Part shown: piece after piece, positions 31,945 to 39,774 of the stretch
Layout: the number at the start of each line of letters is the position of its first letter
How positions within the stretch are numbered: the stretch's first letter is position 1
Assembly (NCBI RefSeq): GCF_018130245.1
Contig: NZ_JAFCKP010000008.1
Coordinates: 186,001 to 250,000, forward strand
Length of the DNA: 64,000 nucleotides
From: Bradyrhizobium sp. SZCCT0231
GTDB taxonomy: Bacteria; Pseudomonadota; Alphaproteobacteria; Rhizobiales; Xanthobacteraceae
Direction of reading: 5' to 3'
Program-made: the position numbers and the translations under genes
Notes under the pieces: generated by a model
The model's database searches: none
What the model saw: only the letters and a program-made list of their open reading frames with translations
Told to the model about the DNA's origin: nothing

Positions 31945-32127
31945 TCAGCTTTGGTGTGGCCCGCGCATCAGCTTCATCGCATCTTCGATGTGCCGCCAGG
32001 TTTTTGCCAATTCGAGCTCGCCCTTCTGCTCGAGTTCGACGGCGTTTTGAGCGGCTTCCGCAATGGCCTTCGGGCCATGGGCTTCCAGCAACTGCCGCGC
32101 GTAGTCGTGGATTTCCATTTCTCGCAT
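31945..32127 (-). CDS. Small helical protein, 60 residues
   Basis: A short protein beginning MREMEIHDYARQLLEAHG and continuing with AIAEAAQNAVELEQ and AKTWRHIEDAMKLM, all amphipathic helix. The ATG at 32127 has GGGAGATG upstream. No signal peptide or known domain is evident. It lies 126 bases upstream of glnA on the same strand and could be in its operon. The pattern of short helices resembles small uncharacterised proteins common in Bradyrhizobium. Confidence 0.6.
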   Translation of the reverse strand: MREMEIHDYARQLLEAHGPKAIAEAAQNAVELEQKGELELAKTWRHIEDAMKLMRGPHQS

Positions 32128-32372
32128 GGCGTCATCTCCCTCTGCTCCGGGCGCGAACTTCCGAGGCACCGGGAACGGTCGACATTGACACCTGTCTAGC
32201 GGCGACAGTCTGCATCCGGGTGCGCCGCACTCGCAAGGGCCTCTCCAGGCATGGGGCGGTCGGGCTTGGCCGTCGGCTCCCGGACCGGCCCTCGCGGCAA
32301 CACAACGCAGGCCGGACGGATGATTTTTCATCGGTACGTCCCCAGATAAGTAACAGAGGGGAGGTGAGCATT

Positions 32373-32735
32373 ATGCGCATCCAACATTGGCAAGACGCTG
32401 CCAGCCTGGTGGTGGGTGTGTGGCTGGTCCTGTCGTCCTTTATTCTGGGTTTATCCGGGGCGGCGGTCTGGATCACCATCGCGCTTGGGCTCGGCGTCAT
32501 GCTGTTTGCCGTAGAGGCCTTTGTCATCCCGTCCTACCTGGAAGAGTGGGGCGAAATGCTGCTGGGCCTGTCGCTGGTGCTGGTGCCTTGGACCATTGGC
32601 TATGACCAGGCAGCAGCCACGGCGAGCAGCGTATTGTCGGGCCTGCTGGTGATCTTGCTCGCTGGCTGGGAGCTGATGACCGATCGTGACTTCAGCGCCT
32701 GGTGGCACGATCGCTGGCATCACCCGGCCGGCTGA
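32373..32735 (+). CDS. SPW-repeat membrane protein
   Basis: A 120-residue membrane protein with four hydrophobic helices in two similar halves: WQDAASLVVGVWLVLSSFIL and EEWGEMLLGLSLVLVPWTIG, the second with the PW of the SPW motif. This matches the small SPW repeat family. The ATG at 32373 follows GAGGGGAGGTGAGC, a strong ribosome binding site. The family function is unknown; an inner-membrane location is expected. It stands alone, divergent from the 60-residue gene. Confidence 0.78.
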   Translation: MRIQHWQDAASLVVGVWLVLSSFILGLSGAAVWITIALGLGVMLFAVEAFVIPSYLEEWGEMLLGLSLVLVPWTIGYDQAAATASSVLSGLLVILLAGWELMTDRDFSAWWHDRWHHPAG

Positions 32736-33045
32736 CAAGAGCAGTCGGCCAAACTCTCCGCCGACCGCTACCGGCTGGCGGCCGGAGACGAGGCGCGACT
32801 TGAGCCCGCCGAGGACGACGCCTTGGCGTGAGGGGGATTTGAGTGACCGGGGCTGCTCCGTCCTGAGATGGAACGGTCGCCCATCGTGCCCGGCGGTCCG
32901 GCTGTCCGCCAAGGCATCGGTGGCCGTGACCATGGAAGAGGAAAAGTAGGGCGCTCCGCCGCCTGTTCCTGATCTGTACCGCTATTCGCACATCAGCACG
33001 TTCCGGTAGCCTCCGCACCCGTCGCGTATCGTAAGGTGCAGGGGA
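32736..33045. other. Intergenic gap without a recognisable gene
   Basis: 310 bases between the SPW protein and comEC. Open frames here are short and lack a ribosome binding site or family resemblance. It should contain the comEC promoter, but I could not pick boxes with confidence. Confidence 0.5.
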
Positions 33046-35325
33046 ATGGCGGAGCCGGGGCGGCCAGTACGCTCCCAGGGAGTTGCCGGGACGTGGCCGG
33101 TCGGCCGCGCCGCACCGGCGGGCGGCTTTGCGCCGGCGGGTTTTGGCATTTGGCCGGCAATCGTCGAAACGCTGCGCGAATGGGCCCGCGCTGAGGCCGG
33201 GCCTGGTCGGCTGTTGCCGTGGGTGCCGGTCGCCTTCGGCGGCGGCATCGCGCTCTATTTCGCCGCCGATCATGAGCCGGTGCTGTGGGTGGTCGCCGCG
33301 ACGGCGACCGTTCTCGCGCTCGGCGCCGCGCTGTTGCGGCGGAGGCGGCTGTTTGCTCCCGCGATCATGCTCGCGGCGGTCGCCGCCGGCTTTGCCATGG
33401 CGACCTGGAAGACGGCGCGCATTGCGCACACCGTTTTGGCAAAACCGCTCTATTCGGTGTCGCTGTCGGGCTTCGTCGAGACCCGCGACATCCGCGAGCG
33501 CACCGATCGCTTCGTGCTGCGCGTCAGCGCGATGGAGGCGCAGCGCAGCGACGTCAAGCTCGAGCGCGTCCGCCTCTCGGTGCGCAAGGGCACGGCGCCG
33601 GAGGTCGGCAGCTTCGTGCAATTGAAGGCGCGGCTGTTGCCGCCGATCTCGCCGGTGCGCCCCGGCAGCTATGATTTCTCGCGCGACATGTTCTTCCAGG
33701 GCATCGGTGCCTCCGGTTTCGTGATGGGCGCGATCACCGCTTCAGTGCCGCCGGATGCCGGCGGCTTGCGGCTGCGCTACGCCGCCTTCATGCAGGGCCT
33801 GCGCGATGCGATCGACGCGCGCATCCGCTCAACGCTCGAAGGCGACAATCGCGCCATTGCGACCGCGCTGCTCACAGGGCGGCGCGATGCGATCACCGCG
33901 CCCGTCAACGACGCCATGTTCGTCTCGGGGCTCGGCCATGTGCTGTCGATCTCCGGCTATCACATGGCGGTCGTCGCCGGCGTCGTGTTCTTCGCGGTGC
34001 GCGCGCTGCTGGCCTTGATCCCGGGACTGGCGGCCGGCTTTGCCATCAAGAAATGGTCGGCGGCCGCCGCGCTGGTCGCGGCTGCGTTCTACCTGCTGCT
34101 GTCGGGCGCGGAGGTCGCGACGCAAAGATCGTTCTTCATGACTGCGGTGGTGTTGATCGCCGTCATGGTCGATCGCCGCGCCATCACCTTCCGGACGCTG
34201 GCGGTGGCCGCGCTGATCGTGCTCGCGGTCGCGCCCGAGGCGCTGGTGCATCCGAGCTTTCAAATGTCCTTCGCCGCGACGCTCGGGCTGGTGGCGCTGG
34301 TGCAGATCGGCATGCCGAACCTGCTTGCATCACCCGATCATTCCGCAACGGCGCGGATCGCGCTGTGGGGCGGCCGCGAGATCGCGATGCTGTTCCTGGC
34401 TTCGTTGATCGCGGGGCTTGCGACCACGCCCTATGCCGCCTTCCACTTCCATCGCGTGACGCCATACGGCGTGCTCGCCAATCTCGGCGCGATGCCGGTG
34501 GTCTCGGCCCTGGTGATGCCGGCCGGGTTGTTGGGACTGCTCGCGGCGCCCTTCGGGCTCGACGGCGTATTCTGGGGGCTGATGGGGATCGGCATTGACT
34601 GGATGGTCGCGGTCTCGCGCTGGGTGGCGGCTCTGCCGGGCGCAGTCGGCCGCATTCCGGCGTTCGGGATCGCGCCGCTGATCGCGGCCAGCCTCGGTGT
34701 CATCGTGATGGGCCTGTTGCGCACGCCCTTGCGCTGGTCGGGTGGCCTGGTGCTGCTTGCAGCGATCCTCTGGGGGCTGTCGGTGCGGCAGCCCGATATC
34801 CTGATTGCCGGGGATGGCGCGAGCGTCGGGGTCCGGGGCGGCGATGGGCGCCTGCATGTGATCCGCGCGAGCAAGGATGGCTTTCTGCTGAGGGAGTGGT
34901 TGGCTGCCGATGCCGATCCGCGCGATGCCGGCAACGCCTCGTTGGCGAGCGGTGTGTCATGCGACGAGTCCGGCTGCGTGGCGCCGCTTGCGGACGGGCG
35001 GCTGGTCGCGCTTTCCCTGCGCATCGACGCGCTGGCCGATGATTGCAGCCGCGCCGCGTTGGTGGTAACGGCGCGGCCCGCGCCGCCCGATTGCGCGGCG
35101 ATGGTGGTCGATCGGCCGCGTCTTGCCAGTCAGGGCGCGCTGGCTCTGACGCAGAGCGGAAAGGGTTTCTCGGTGCAGCCGGTGAGGGCGAGAGGCACGA
35201 GCCGCCCCTGGCTGCCGGCCGGCGCCGGCGAGGGGGATTTCGATGGCAGCCTTGCGCCGAAGACGGCCGTGTCCCGCAACCGGGACGCAACGCCATCGGA
35301 GAGCGACTTGCAGGCTGACGATTGA
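33046..35325 (+). CDS. comEC: ComEC/Rec2-family DNA uptake channel protein
   Basis: A polytopic membrane protein of the ComEC family that carries single-stranded DNA across the inner membrane in transformation. The 759-residue chain has N-terminal helices, an OB-fold-like DUF4131 part (about residues 135-225), then the Competence domain with TGRRDAI, VSGLGHVLSISGYHMAVVAG, LLSGAEVATQRSFFM and HPSFQMSFAATLGL. The last ~150 residues are soluble, without the HxHxDH metal motif of the MBL domain in longer ComEC proteins. It lies 8 kb from gltX, its usual neighbour as I recall, and converges with a hypothetical gene. Confidence 0.88.
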   Translation: MAEPGRPVRSQGVAGTWPVGRAAPAGGFAPAGFGIWPAIVETLREWARAEAGPGRLLPWVPVAFGGGIALYFAADHEPVLWVVAATATVLALGAALLRRRRLFAPAIMLAAVAAGFAMATWKTARIAHTVLAKPLYSVSLSGFVETRDIRERTDRFVLRVSAMEAQRSDVKLERVRLSVRKGTAPEVGSFVQLKARLLPPISPVRPGSYDFSRDMFFQGIGASGFVMGAITASVPPDAGGLRLRYAAFMQGLRDAIDARIRSTLEGDNRAIATALLTGRRDAITAPVNDAMFVSGLGHVLSISGYHMAVVAGVVFFAVRALLALIPGLAAGFAIKKWSAAAALVAAAFYLLLSGAEVATQRSFFMTAVVLIAVMVDRRAITFRTLAVAALIVLAVAPEALVHPSFQMSFAATLGLVALVQIGMPNLLASPDHSATARIALWGGREIAMLFLASLIAGLATTPYAAFHFHRVTPYGVLANLGAMPVVSALVMPAGLLGLLAAPFGLDGVFWGLMGIGIDWMVAVSRWVAALPGAVGRIPAFGIAPLIAASLGVIVMGLLRTPLRWSGGLVLLAAILWGLSVRQPDILIAGDGASVGVRGGDGRLHVIRASKDGFLLREWLAADADPRDAGNASLASGVSCDESGCVAPLADGRLVALSLRIDALADDCSRAALVVTARPAPPDCAAMVVDRPRLASQGALALTQSGKGFSVQPVRARGTSRPWLPAGAGEGDFDGSLAPKTAVSRNRDATPSESDLQADD

Positions 35326-35372
35326 GGATAGAGGAGGAGGGCGGTCCGACGGGATTCCGTAGGACGCAAACC

Positions 35373-35406
35373 ATGCCCTCTCGCCGGCCTCGGCCGGCGA
35401 TGGCAT
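35373..35406. terminator. Bidirectional hairpin between convergent genes
   Basis: A nearly perfect stem with TCGCCGGCC at 35381-35389 against GGCCGGCGA at 35392-35400, extended by ATGCC/GGCAT outside. It lies between the comEC stop and the end of the convergent 144-residue gene, so it can serve both strands. Confidence 0.65.
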
Positions 35407-35449
35407 TTCAAGTTCTGGCCCTCGACCCATCGGCCGGGGGCGACGACGA

Positions 35450-35884
35450 TCAGCCGATCGGCAGGCGCGTGATCGTGGACCGCGTGTCGACGACGATCTG
35501 CGGCTTGTGCTCGCGCTCGCCAAGGGGCTGGGTCACCGGCAGTTGCAGCACGGTCGCGCGCTGGCCTTCGACGAGCTGTGTCACCAGCACGTACTTGCCG
35601 TCGGGAAATTCGATCGCGTCATGATGGCGATCGGGAATGTGCGGGTCGATCTTGCCGAACTTGCCGACGCGGGAGTTGACGGTGCGCGTCCAGATCCAGC
35701 GGTTGTCGTAACGGACGTTGTCGGCGAAAGCGAGCTCCGTTCCCGGCAGCAGGCAGACCGCGACGGAGAGATCGGCTTCGGAGGCGAAGCCGCGTGTCGA
35801 GGTGCCGCGGAAGGTTGTCGTGACGATCGTCTCGCCGACTTCGGCGGGGCGCGTCGCGACGGCATGCAGGCTGTAGTCACACAT
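35450..35884 (-). CDS. Conserved hypothetical protein, 144 residues
   Basis: Starts MCDYSLHAVATRPAEVGE at ATG 35884 with AGAGGAGC upstream; the longer frame beyond it has no homologous character. There is no signal peptide or membrane helix. Beta-rich segments (TIVTTTFRGTSTRGF, SVAVCLLPGTELAF, KYVLVTQLVEGQRATVLQLP) suggest a compact all-beta protein. I recognise no domain. It is monocistronic and convergent with comEC. Confidence 0.7.
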   Translation of the reverse strand: MCDYSLHAVATRPAEVGETIVTTTFRGTSTRGFASEADLSVAVCLLPGTELAFADNVRYDNRWIWTRTVNSRVGKFGKIDPHIPDRHHDAIEFPDGKYVLVTQLVEGQRATVLQLPVTQPLGEREHKPQIVVDTRSTITRLPIG

Positions 35885-36081
35885 CGGGTGCTCCTCTTGC
35901 GAAGATGAAGATAGCGACCCGCACCTCCTCTGGAGGCACAGGCCTCTATCAAGGTGAAAGTATGCAACGCTCTGCTTGGTTGTAGGCAAATCTGCGGCTG
36001 GGCTCCACAAGCCGCGATCACATTATCTTTCCCGGATTCGATAGGAACAAAACCGACGCCTGTGCATTTGGTAGGCGTATG

Positions 36082-36279
36082 TCAGCGCCCCGCGGGTGCC
36101 GACCATCCCGAATATTGCCAGCTCGATTGCAGAGGCGCGATTGCATTCCGCGCGTTGCGGATATGCTCGCGGGTCGCCGATCGCTTGCACACATGGCGGT
36201 GCGATTGTGTGGCACCGGCGTGCGACGCCGATGCTGCGATCAGCGCCGCAATCATTGTCCATGAAACGATCTGGCGCAT
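36082..36279 (-). CDS. Small exported protein, 65 residues
   Basis: ATG 36279 is preceded by GAGGAG at a good distance. The product starts with a signal peptide (MRQIVSWTMIAALIAASASHAGA), leaving about 42 mature residues with a basic, His-containing start (TQSHRHVCKR), one Cys and no known domain. The ribosome binding site and signal peptide favour a real gene, but several overlapping frames exist on both strands, so confidence is moderate. Confidence 0.45.
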   Translation of the reverse strand: MRQIVSWTMIAALIAASASHAGATQSHRHVCKRSATREHIRNARNAIAPLQSSWQYSGWSAPAGR

Positions 36280-36395
36280 GGCGTCTCCTCGAACTCTCAG
36301 GCCGCGAAGCGATGTCGCTTCGCGCGGCGTGCCGAGGATGTCGCGCCGGAGGAGGGGCCGGATAATCTGAGCAGAACCGGAAAGATCACCCGGCC

Positions 36396-36417
36396 GGAGC
36401 GGAAAATGATCCGCTCC
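36396..36417 (-). terminator. Hairpin downstream of lexA
   Basis: GGAGCGGA (36396-36403) pairs with TCCGCTCC (36410-36417) around a 6-base A/T-rich loop, about 30 bases past the lexA stop. It lacks a clear T-tract. Confidence 0.5.
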
Positions 36418-36445
36418 AACAGGTGTCGAACGACCGCAGGACTGC

Positions 36446-37147
36446 TCAGTACTTCCGGTAAAGCCCGATCAGCTTGCCCTGAATCTTCACGCGGTTCGGC
36501 GGAAGAATGCGGACCTCGTAGGCGGCATTGGCGGGCTCGAGCGCGATCGAGGCGCCGCGGCGGCGGAAGCGCTTGAGCGTGGCCTCCTCGTCGTCGATCA
36601 GTGCCACCACGATGTCGCCGGTATCGGCGCTCTCGTTGCGCTGGATCAGCGCCATGTCGCCGTCGAGGATGCCGGCCTCGACCATCGAATCGCCGCGCAC
36701 TTCGAGTGCGTAGTGCTCGCCCGAGCCGAGCATGTCGGGCGGCACGCTGATGGTGTGGCTGCGGGTCTGCAGCGCCTCGATCGGCGTGCCGGCCGCGATG
36801 CGGCCCATCACGGGCACCGCGACGGGACGCTCGCCCTCGTCCACGGGCGGGCTGGAGCTCGTGCGCACCTTGCCGAGATTGCCCTCGATGACGCTCGGCG
36901 TGAAGCCGCGGCGATTGCCGGCGGCAGCCTGGAGCTCGGGCAGCTTGATCACCTCGATGGCACGGGCGCGGTTGGGCAGGCGGCGGATGAAGCCGCGCTC
37001 CTCGAGCGCAGTGATCAGGCGATGAATGCCTGACTTCGAGCGCAGGTCGAGCGCATCCTTCATCTCGTCGAAGGAGGGCGGCACGCCGCTTTCCTTCAGA
37101 CGTTCGCTGATGAACCGCAGAAGCTCGTATTGTTTGCGCGTCAACAT
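36446..37147 (-). CDS. lexA: SOS repressor LexA
   Basis: A 233-residue repressor of DNA-damage genes that self-cleaves when RecA is activated. The N-terminal winged helix is [17 protein letters not shown] through [24 protein letters not shown]. The cleavage site Ala-Gly is in GRIAAGTP, the catalytic Ser in GDSMVEAG and the Lys in EEATLKRF. The ATG at 37147 gives the canonical start; a TTG 9 bases upstream is not needed. A GTTC-N7-GTTC box upstream implies autoregulation. It follows moeA on the same strand. Confidence 0.95.
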   Translation of the reverse strand: MLTRKQYELLRFISERLKESGVPPSFDEMKDALDLRSKSGIHRLITALEERGFIRRLPNRARAIEVIKLPELQAAAGNRRGFTPSVIEGNLGKVRTSSSPPVDEGERPVAVPVMGRIAAGTPIEALQTRSHTISVPPDMLGSGEHYALEVRGDSMVEAGILDGDMALIQRNESADTGDIVVALIDDEEATLKRFRRRGASIALEPANAAYEVRILPPNRVKIQGKLIGLYRKY

Positions 37148-37247
37148 CTCGACCAAAGTCCCCCGGTTGATGTCGTTCGATTCCGAGACGATGAATTCAG
37201 CGATAAGCCGCTACATCCTCGAAACAAATCATGAACGGACACTATAT

Positions 37248-37262
37248 GTTCGATATGTGTTC
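37248..37262 (-). promoter_or_regulatory. LexA box upstream of lexA
   Basis: The direct repeat GTTC-GATATGT-GTTC (37248-37262, read on the plus strand) matches the alphaproteobacterial SOS box GTTC-N7-GTTC exactly. It lies 100 bases upstream of the lexA ATG, in an unusually AT-rich stretch fit for a promoter. Confidence 0.85.
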
Positions 37263-37323
37263 CGCAACTGCTTAATTTACGGTGAACAAAGCAAAACTCG
37301 CGGAATGCGTGTGGCCGCTTGGC

Positions 37324-38535
37324 TCAGACGGGGAGGCGCAGCACCTCGCAAGGCGTGCCCGCCTCGGCCTTCGGCGCGAACGGTGCGCGCACGAGAAGTA
37401 CCTGTGCTGCAGCGAGATTCGCAAGCAGAGAGGAGTCCTGATGGTTGACGGGAACGGCGACGGGCGTGCCGTCGCCGCGCAGCTCCAGGCGCGCGCGCAA
37501 GTAATCCTCGCGCCGGTCGTTGGCACCGAGATCGCGGCCCAGCACGGCGCGCTCGCGGAGATGATGAATCGCCGAACGGCCCGACAGGGCGCGAATCAGC
37601 GGTACCATGAACAGGAAGGCGCATACGTATGATGACACGGGATTGCCGGGCAGGCCGATCACGCGCATTGCGTCGAGCCGTCCGTGCATCATCGGCTTGC
37701 CGGGCCGAATAGCGATCTTCCAGAACGCCATCGAGATGCCTTCGCCCCTGAGCGCCTGCTGGACCAGATCGTGATCGCCGACCGACGCACCGCCGGTCGT
37801 GATCAGGATGTCGGCACCGCTCTCGCGGGCGCGGCGGATGCCGGCGGAAGTGGCCTCCAGCGTATCGGCGGCAACGCCGAGGTCGACGGTCTCTGCCCCC
37901 TCGCTGCGGGCGAGCGCGTGCAGGGCATAGCCATTGGAATAGACGATCTGGCCGCGCCCGGGCGTGGTGCCCGGCATCACCAGCTCGTCGCCGGTGGCGA
38001 GGATCGCGACCTTCGGACGGCGGCAGACGGCAAGCTGCGGCTGGTTCATCGCGGCGGCCAGCGCGAGATCGCGCTCGGTGAGACGGGTTCCTTTGCGCAG
38101 GAGCTCGTCGCCCTCCCGGAAGTCGACGCCGGCGGGGCGGATGTGCCGCCCGGGAATCGCGGCTTCCTTGATCGTGATGTGTCTGCCGTCTGCGACCGTG
38201 TCCTCCTGGATCACGACTGCGTCGGCGCCGTCGGGAACGACGCCGCCGGTGAAGATCCGCACGGCTTCGCCGGGGCCGACCGTTCCCGCGAATGGCCGGC
38301 CCGCCGCGACCTCACCGACCACCGTCAGCCTGGAATCGATCGTTGCCGCGTCGGCCGCGCGCACGGCATAGCCGTCCATCGCCGACATGGCCTCCGGCGG
38401 CTGCGTGCGCCGCGCCGCGACGTCGTGCGCGAGAACGCGATGGTAGGCCTCGTTGAGGGGGACCGCCTCTTCGGCCAGCGGCTCTGCGCCGGCGAGCACG
38501 GCGGCAAGCGCGTCGGATACCGGCATCAGGGCCAC
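37324..38535 (-). CDS. moeA: Molybdopterin molybdotransferase
   Basis: Inserts molybdenum into adenylylated molybdopterin. The 403-residue chain has the usual four-domain plan: MPVSDALAAVLAGAEPLAEE, AMDGYAVRAADA, FTGGVVPDGADAVVIQED, VDFREGDELLRKG, then the MPT-binding domain with ILATGDELVMPG, SNGYALHAL and TTGGASVGDHDLV, and GLPGNPVSSYVCAFLF. It is upstream of lexA on the same strand. Its usual neighbour moaC is 15 kb away, beyond the inserted block. Confidence 0.94.
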   Translation of the reverse strand: MALMPVSDALAAVLAGAEPLAEEAVPLNEAYHRVLAHDVAARRTQPPEAMSAMDGYAVRAADAATIDSRLTVVGEVAAGRPFAGTVGPGEAVRIFTGGVVPDGADAVVIQEDTVADGRHITIKEAAIPGRHIRPAGVDFREGDELLRKGTRLTERDLALAAAMNQPQLAVCRRPKVAILATGDELVMPGTTPGRGQIVYSNGYALHALARSEGAETVDLGVAADTLEATSAGIRRARESGADILITTGGASVGDHDLVQQALRGEGISMAFWKIAIRPGKPMMHGRLDAMRVIGLPGNPVSSYVCAFLFMVPLIRALSGRSAIHHLRERAVLGRDLGANDRREDYLRARLELRGDGTPVAVPVNHQDSSLLANLAAAQVLLVRAPFAPKAEAGTPCEVLRLPV

Positions 38536-38653
38536 GGCGGAAACTCCTGCTCAGCGCATCGGCAAATGGGCGGCGAGAGTTCTAGCCGAGTGCAGGCGCG
38601 AGGCAAAGCAGCATGCAGGATGATCCTGCGTGATCTCCGCGTGGCGGAGGAGT

Positions 38654-38746
38654 TCAAGTCCGCCGGGGCATGATCCGGAAGGCGAGACAGACCGGCACGA
38701 GGACGGCCATGGCGATCAGGAGAAGAACGAGCGCCACGGCCAGCAT
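38654..38746 (-). CDS. 30-residue membrane microprotein
   Basis: A tiny frame, ATG 38746 to TGA 38654, encoding MLAVALVLLL then IAMAVLVPVC and ending RIMPRRT: one hydrophobic helix with a basic C-terminal tail. GGGAG lies 7 bases upstream. It starts 3 bases after the stop of the 68-residue gene, suggesting translational coupling. Possible regulator or membrane anchor for its neighbour; there is no family evidence. Confidence 0.45.
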   Translation of the reverse strand: MLAVALVLLLIAMAVLVPVCLAFRIMPRRT

Positions 38747-38749
38747 CGG

Positions 38750-38956
38750 TCAACTCCCGCTCGGTCGGTCCGGGCCGTCGTCCAGCGTGACATCGGGAGC
38801 TTTGGGACCCTGGTCCTTGTCGGGCAGCGGATCGGCCTGGGATTTCAGGTCGGCGGCCTTGCGGATCAGCTTGGCGGAAAGGTCAGAATCCGAGGTGGTT
38901 CTGGCGAATTCAAGCAGCAGAGAGGCTTGCTTGGTGAGATAGGTTTTGCCCAGCAC
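38750..38956 (-). CDS. Conserved small hypothetical protein, 68 residues
   Basis: Starts MLGKTYLTKQASLLLEFA, then a helical part with LSAKLIRKAADLKSQAD and an acidic, Pro-rich tail (DKDQGPKAPDVTLDDGP). It resembles short cytoplasmic proteins that recur in Bradyrhizobium. There is no signal peptide or domain. A perfect 16-bp palindrome lies 28-44 bases upstream of its start. Confidence 0.6.
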   Translation of the reverse strand: MLGKTYLTKQASLLLEFARTTSDSDLSAKLIRKAADLKSQADPLPDKDQGPKAPDVTLDDGPDRPSGS

Positions 38957-38984
38957 GTCGATTAGCCCGATGTAGAAGTCCCAA

Positions 38985-39000
38985 CGGACTCATGAGTCCG
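38985..39000. promoter_or_regulatory. Perfect 16-bp palindrome, possible operator
   Basis: CGGACTCATGAGTCCG is fully self-complementary and lies just upstream of the 68-residue gene, where a repressor or activator could bind. It has no T-tract, so a terminator is less likely. Confidence 0.4.
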
Positions 39001-39053
39001 AAGGGTGGCCTTCCGTTCCCCGGAACTCGGTACAAAAATGCACAAAGTGATTG

Positions 39054-39090
39054 GGTTCCCCGGCTTTTTGAAAATTTAGCTCCGGGAACC
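39054..39090. repeat. Inverted repeat between small gene and HAD gene
   Basis: GGTTCCCCGG (39054-39063) pairs with CCGGGAACC (39082-39090) across an A/T-rich 18-base loop, 32 bases past the stop of the minus-strand HAD gene. It is probably that gene's terminator. A second GTTCCCCGGAAC copy lies at about 39015-39026. Confidence 0.5.
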
Positions 39091-39121
39091 GCCGCGCGGG
39101 GCTTCTCGCGGCTGGTTAATC

Positions 39122-39745
39122 TCAGATGCCCAGCGCCTTCAACGCGTTCCCGACATCGCGCGGCGATGTGACATGCACGGCATTCAAACCGCGCGCCCGC
39201 GCTCCCTCGATGTTCTCGGCGAGGTCGTCGAAGAATACAATGCGCTCCGCCGGCACGCCGATCGCCGCGACGACATGGTCGAAAGCCTCCGCATCCGGTT
39301 TGCGCAGGCCGATGCTGGACGACAAATACAGCTCGCGGAAATGGCCGAGCAGATCGGCATATTTCTTCGAGAAATAGTCCACGTGCGGCCGATTGGTGTT
39401 GGAGAACGCGTAGAGCGGCATCTGCTTCGCCGCGCGCGGCAGCAACTCGGCGATATCAGGCATCTCACCGGCGAAGATCGCATTCCAGCCTTCCAGGAAC
39501 TGCGCGTCCGAGATGCCGATCCCGAGCGAGGCACGCAGCGAGGCGAAATAGTCCTCGTCGCTGATCTTGCCCATCTCGTGCAGCCGGTAGGCCTCGTCAC
39601 GCACATAGCGCGCGACGATGGCCTCGGGCTGGCAGCCGGCATGTCCCGCCCAGCAGGCGATCGCCTTGGAGAAGTCGATGTCGAGCACCACGCGCCCGAG
39701 GTCGAACAGCAGCGCGTCGGCGCTGCCGGGAGAGAGCGATGTCAT
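39122..39745 (-). CDS. HAD-superfamily hydrolase (YihX-like)
   Basis: A 207-residue haloacid-dehalogenase-like phosphatase. Motif I is LLFDLGRVVLDID with nucleophile Asp in the DLG form used by the YihX/epoxide-hydrolase-N-terminal subgroup. Motif II is FSNTN, motif III Lys is in GLRKPD, and motif IV is VFFDDLAENIEGA. A helical C1 cap covers residues 25-90. The substrate is probably a small sugar phosphate. It is 34 bases downstream of the 2-hydroxy-acid oxidase and may share its transcript. Confidence 0.85.
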   Translation of the reverse strand: MTSLSPGSADALLFDLGRVVLDIDFSKAIACWAGHAGCQPEAIVARYVRDEAYRLHEMGKISDEDYFASLRASLGIGISDAQFLEGWNAIFAGEMPDIAELLPRAAKQMPLYAFSNTNRPHVDYFSKKYADLLGHFRELYLSSSIGLRKPDAEAFDHVVAAIGVPAERIVFFDDLAENIEGARARGLNAVHVTSPRDVGNALKALGI

Positions 39746-39774
39746 TGCGTGCTTTTCACTTCAGGATTGGCAAG

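Noticed and set aside
38957-39121. Possible tRNA or small RNA in the AT-rich gap
   Set aside because: No cloverleaf or CCA-type 3' end could be drawn; only an inverted repeat and a palindrome are visible.
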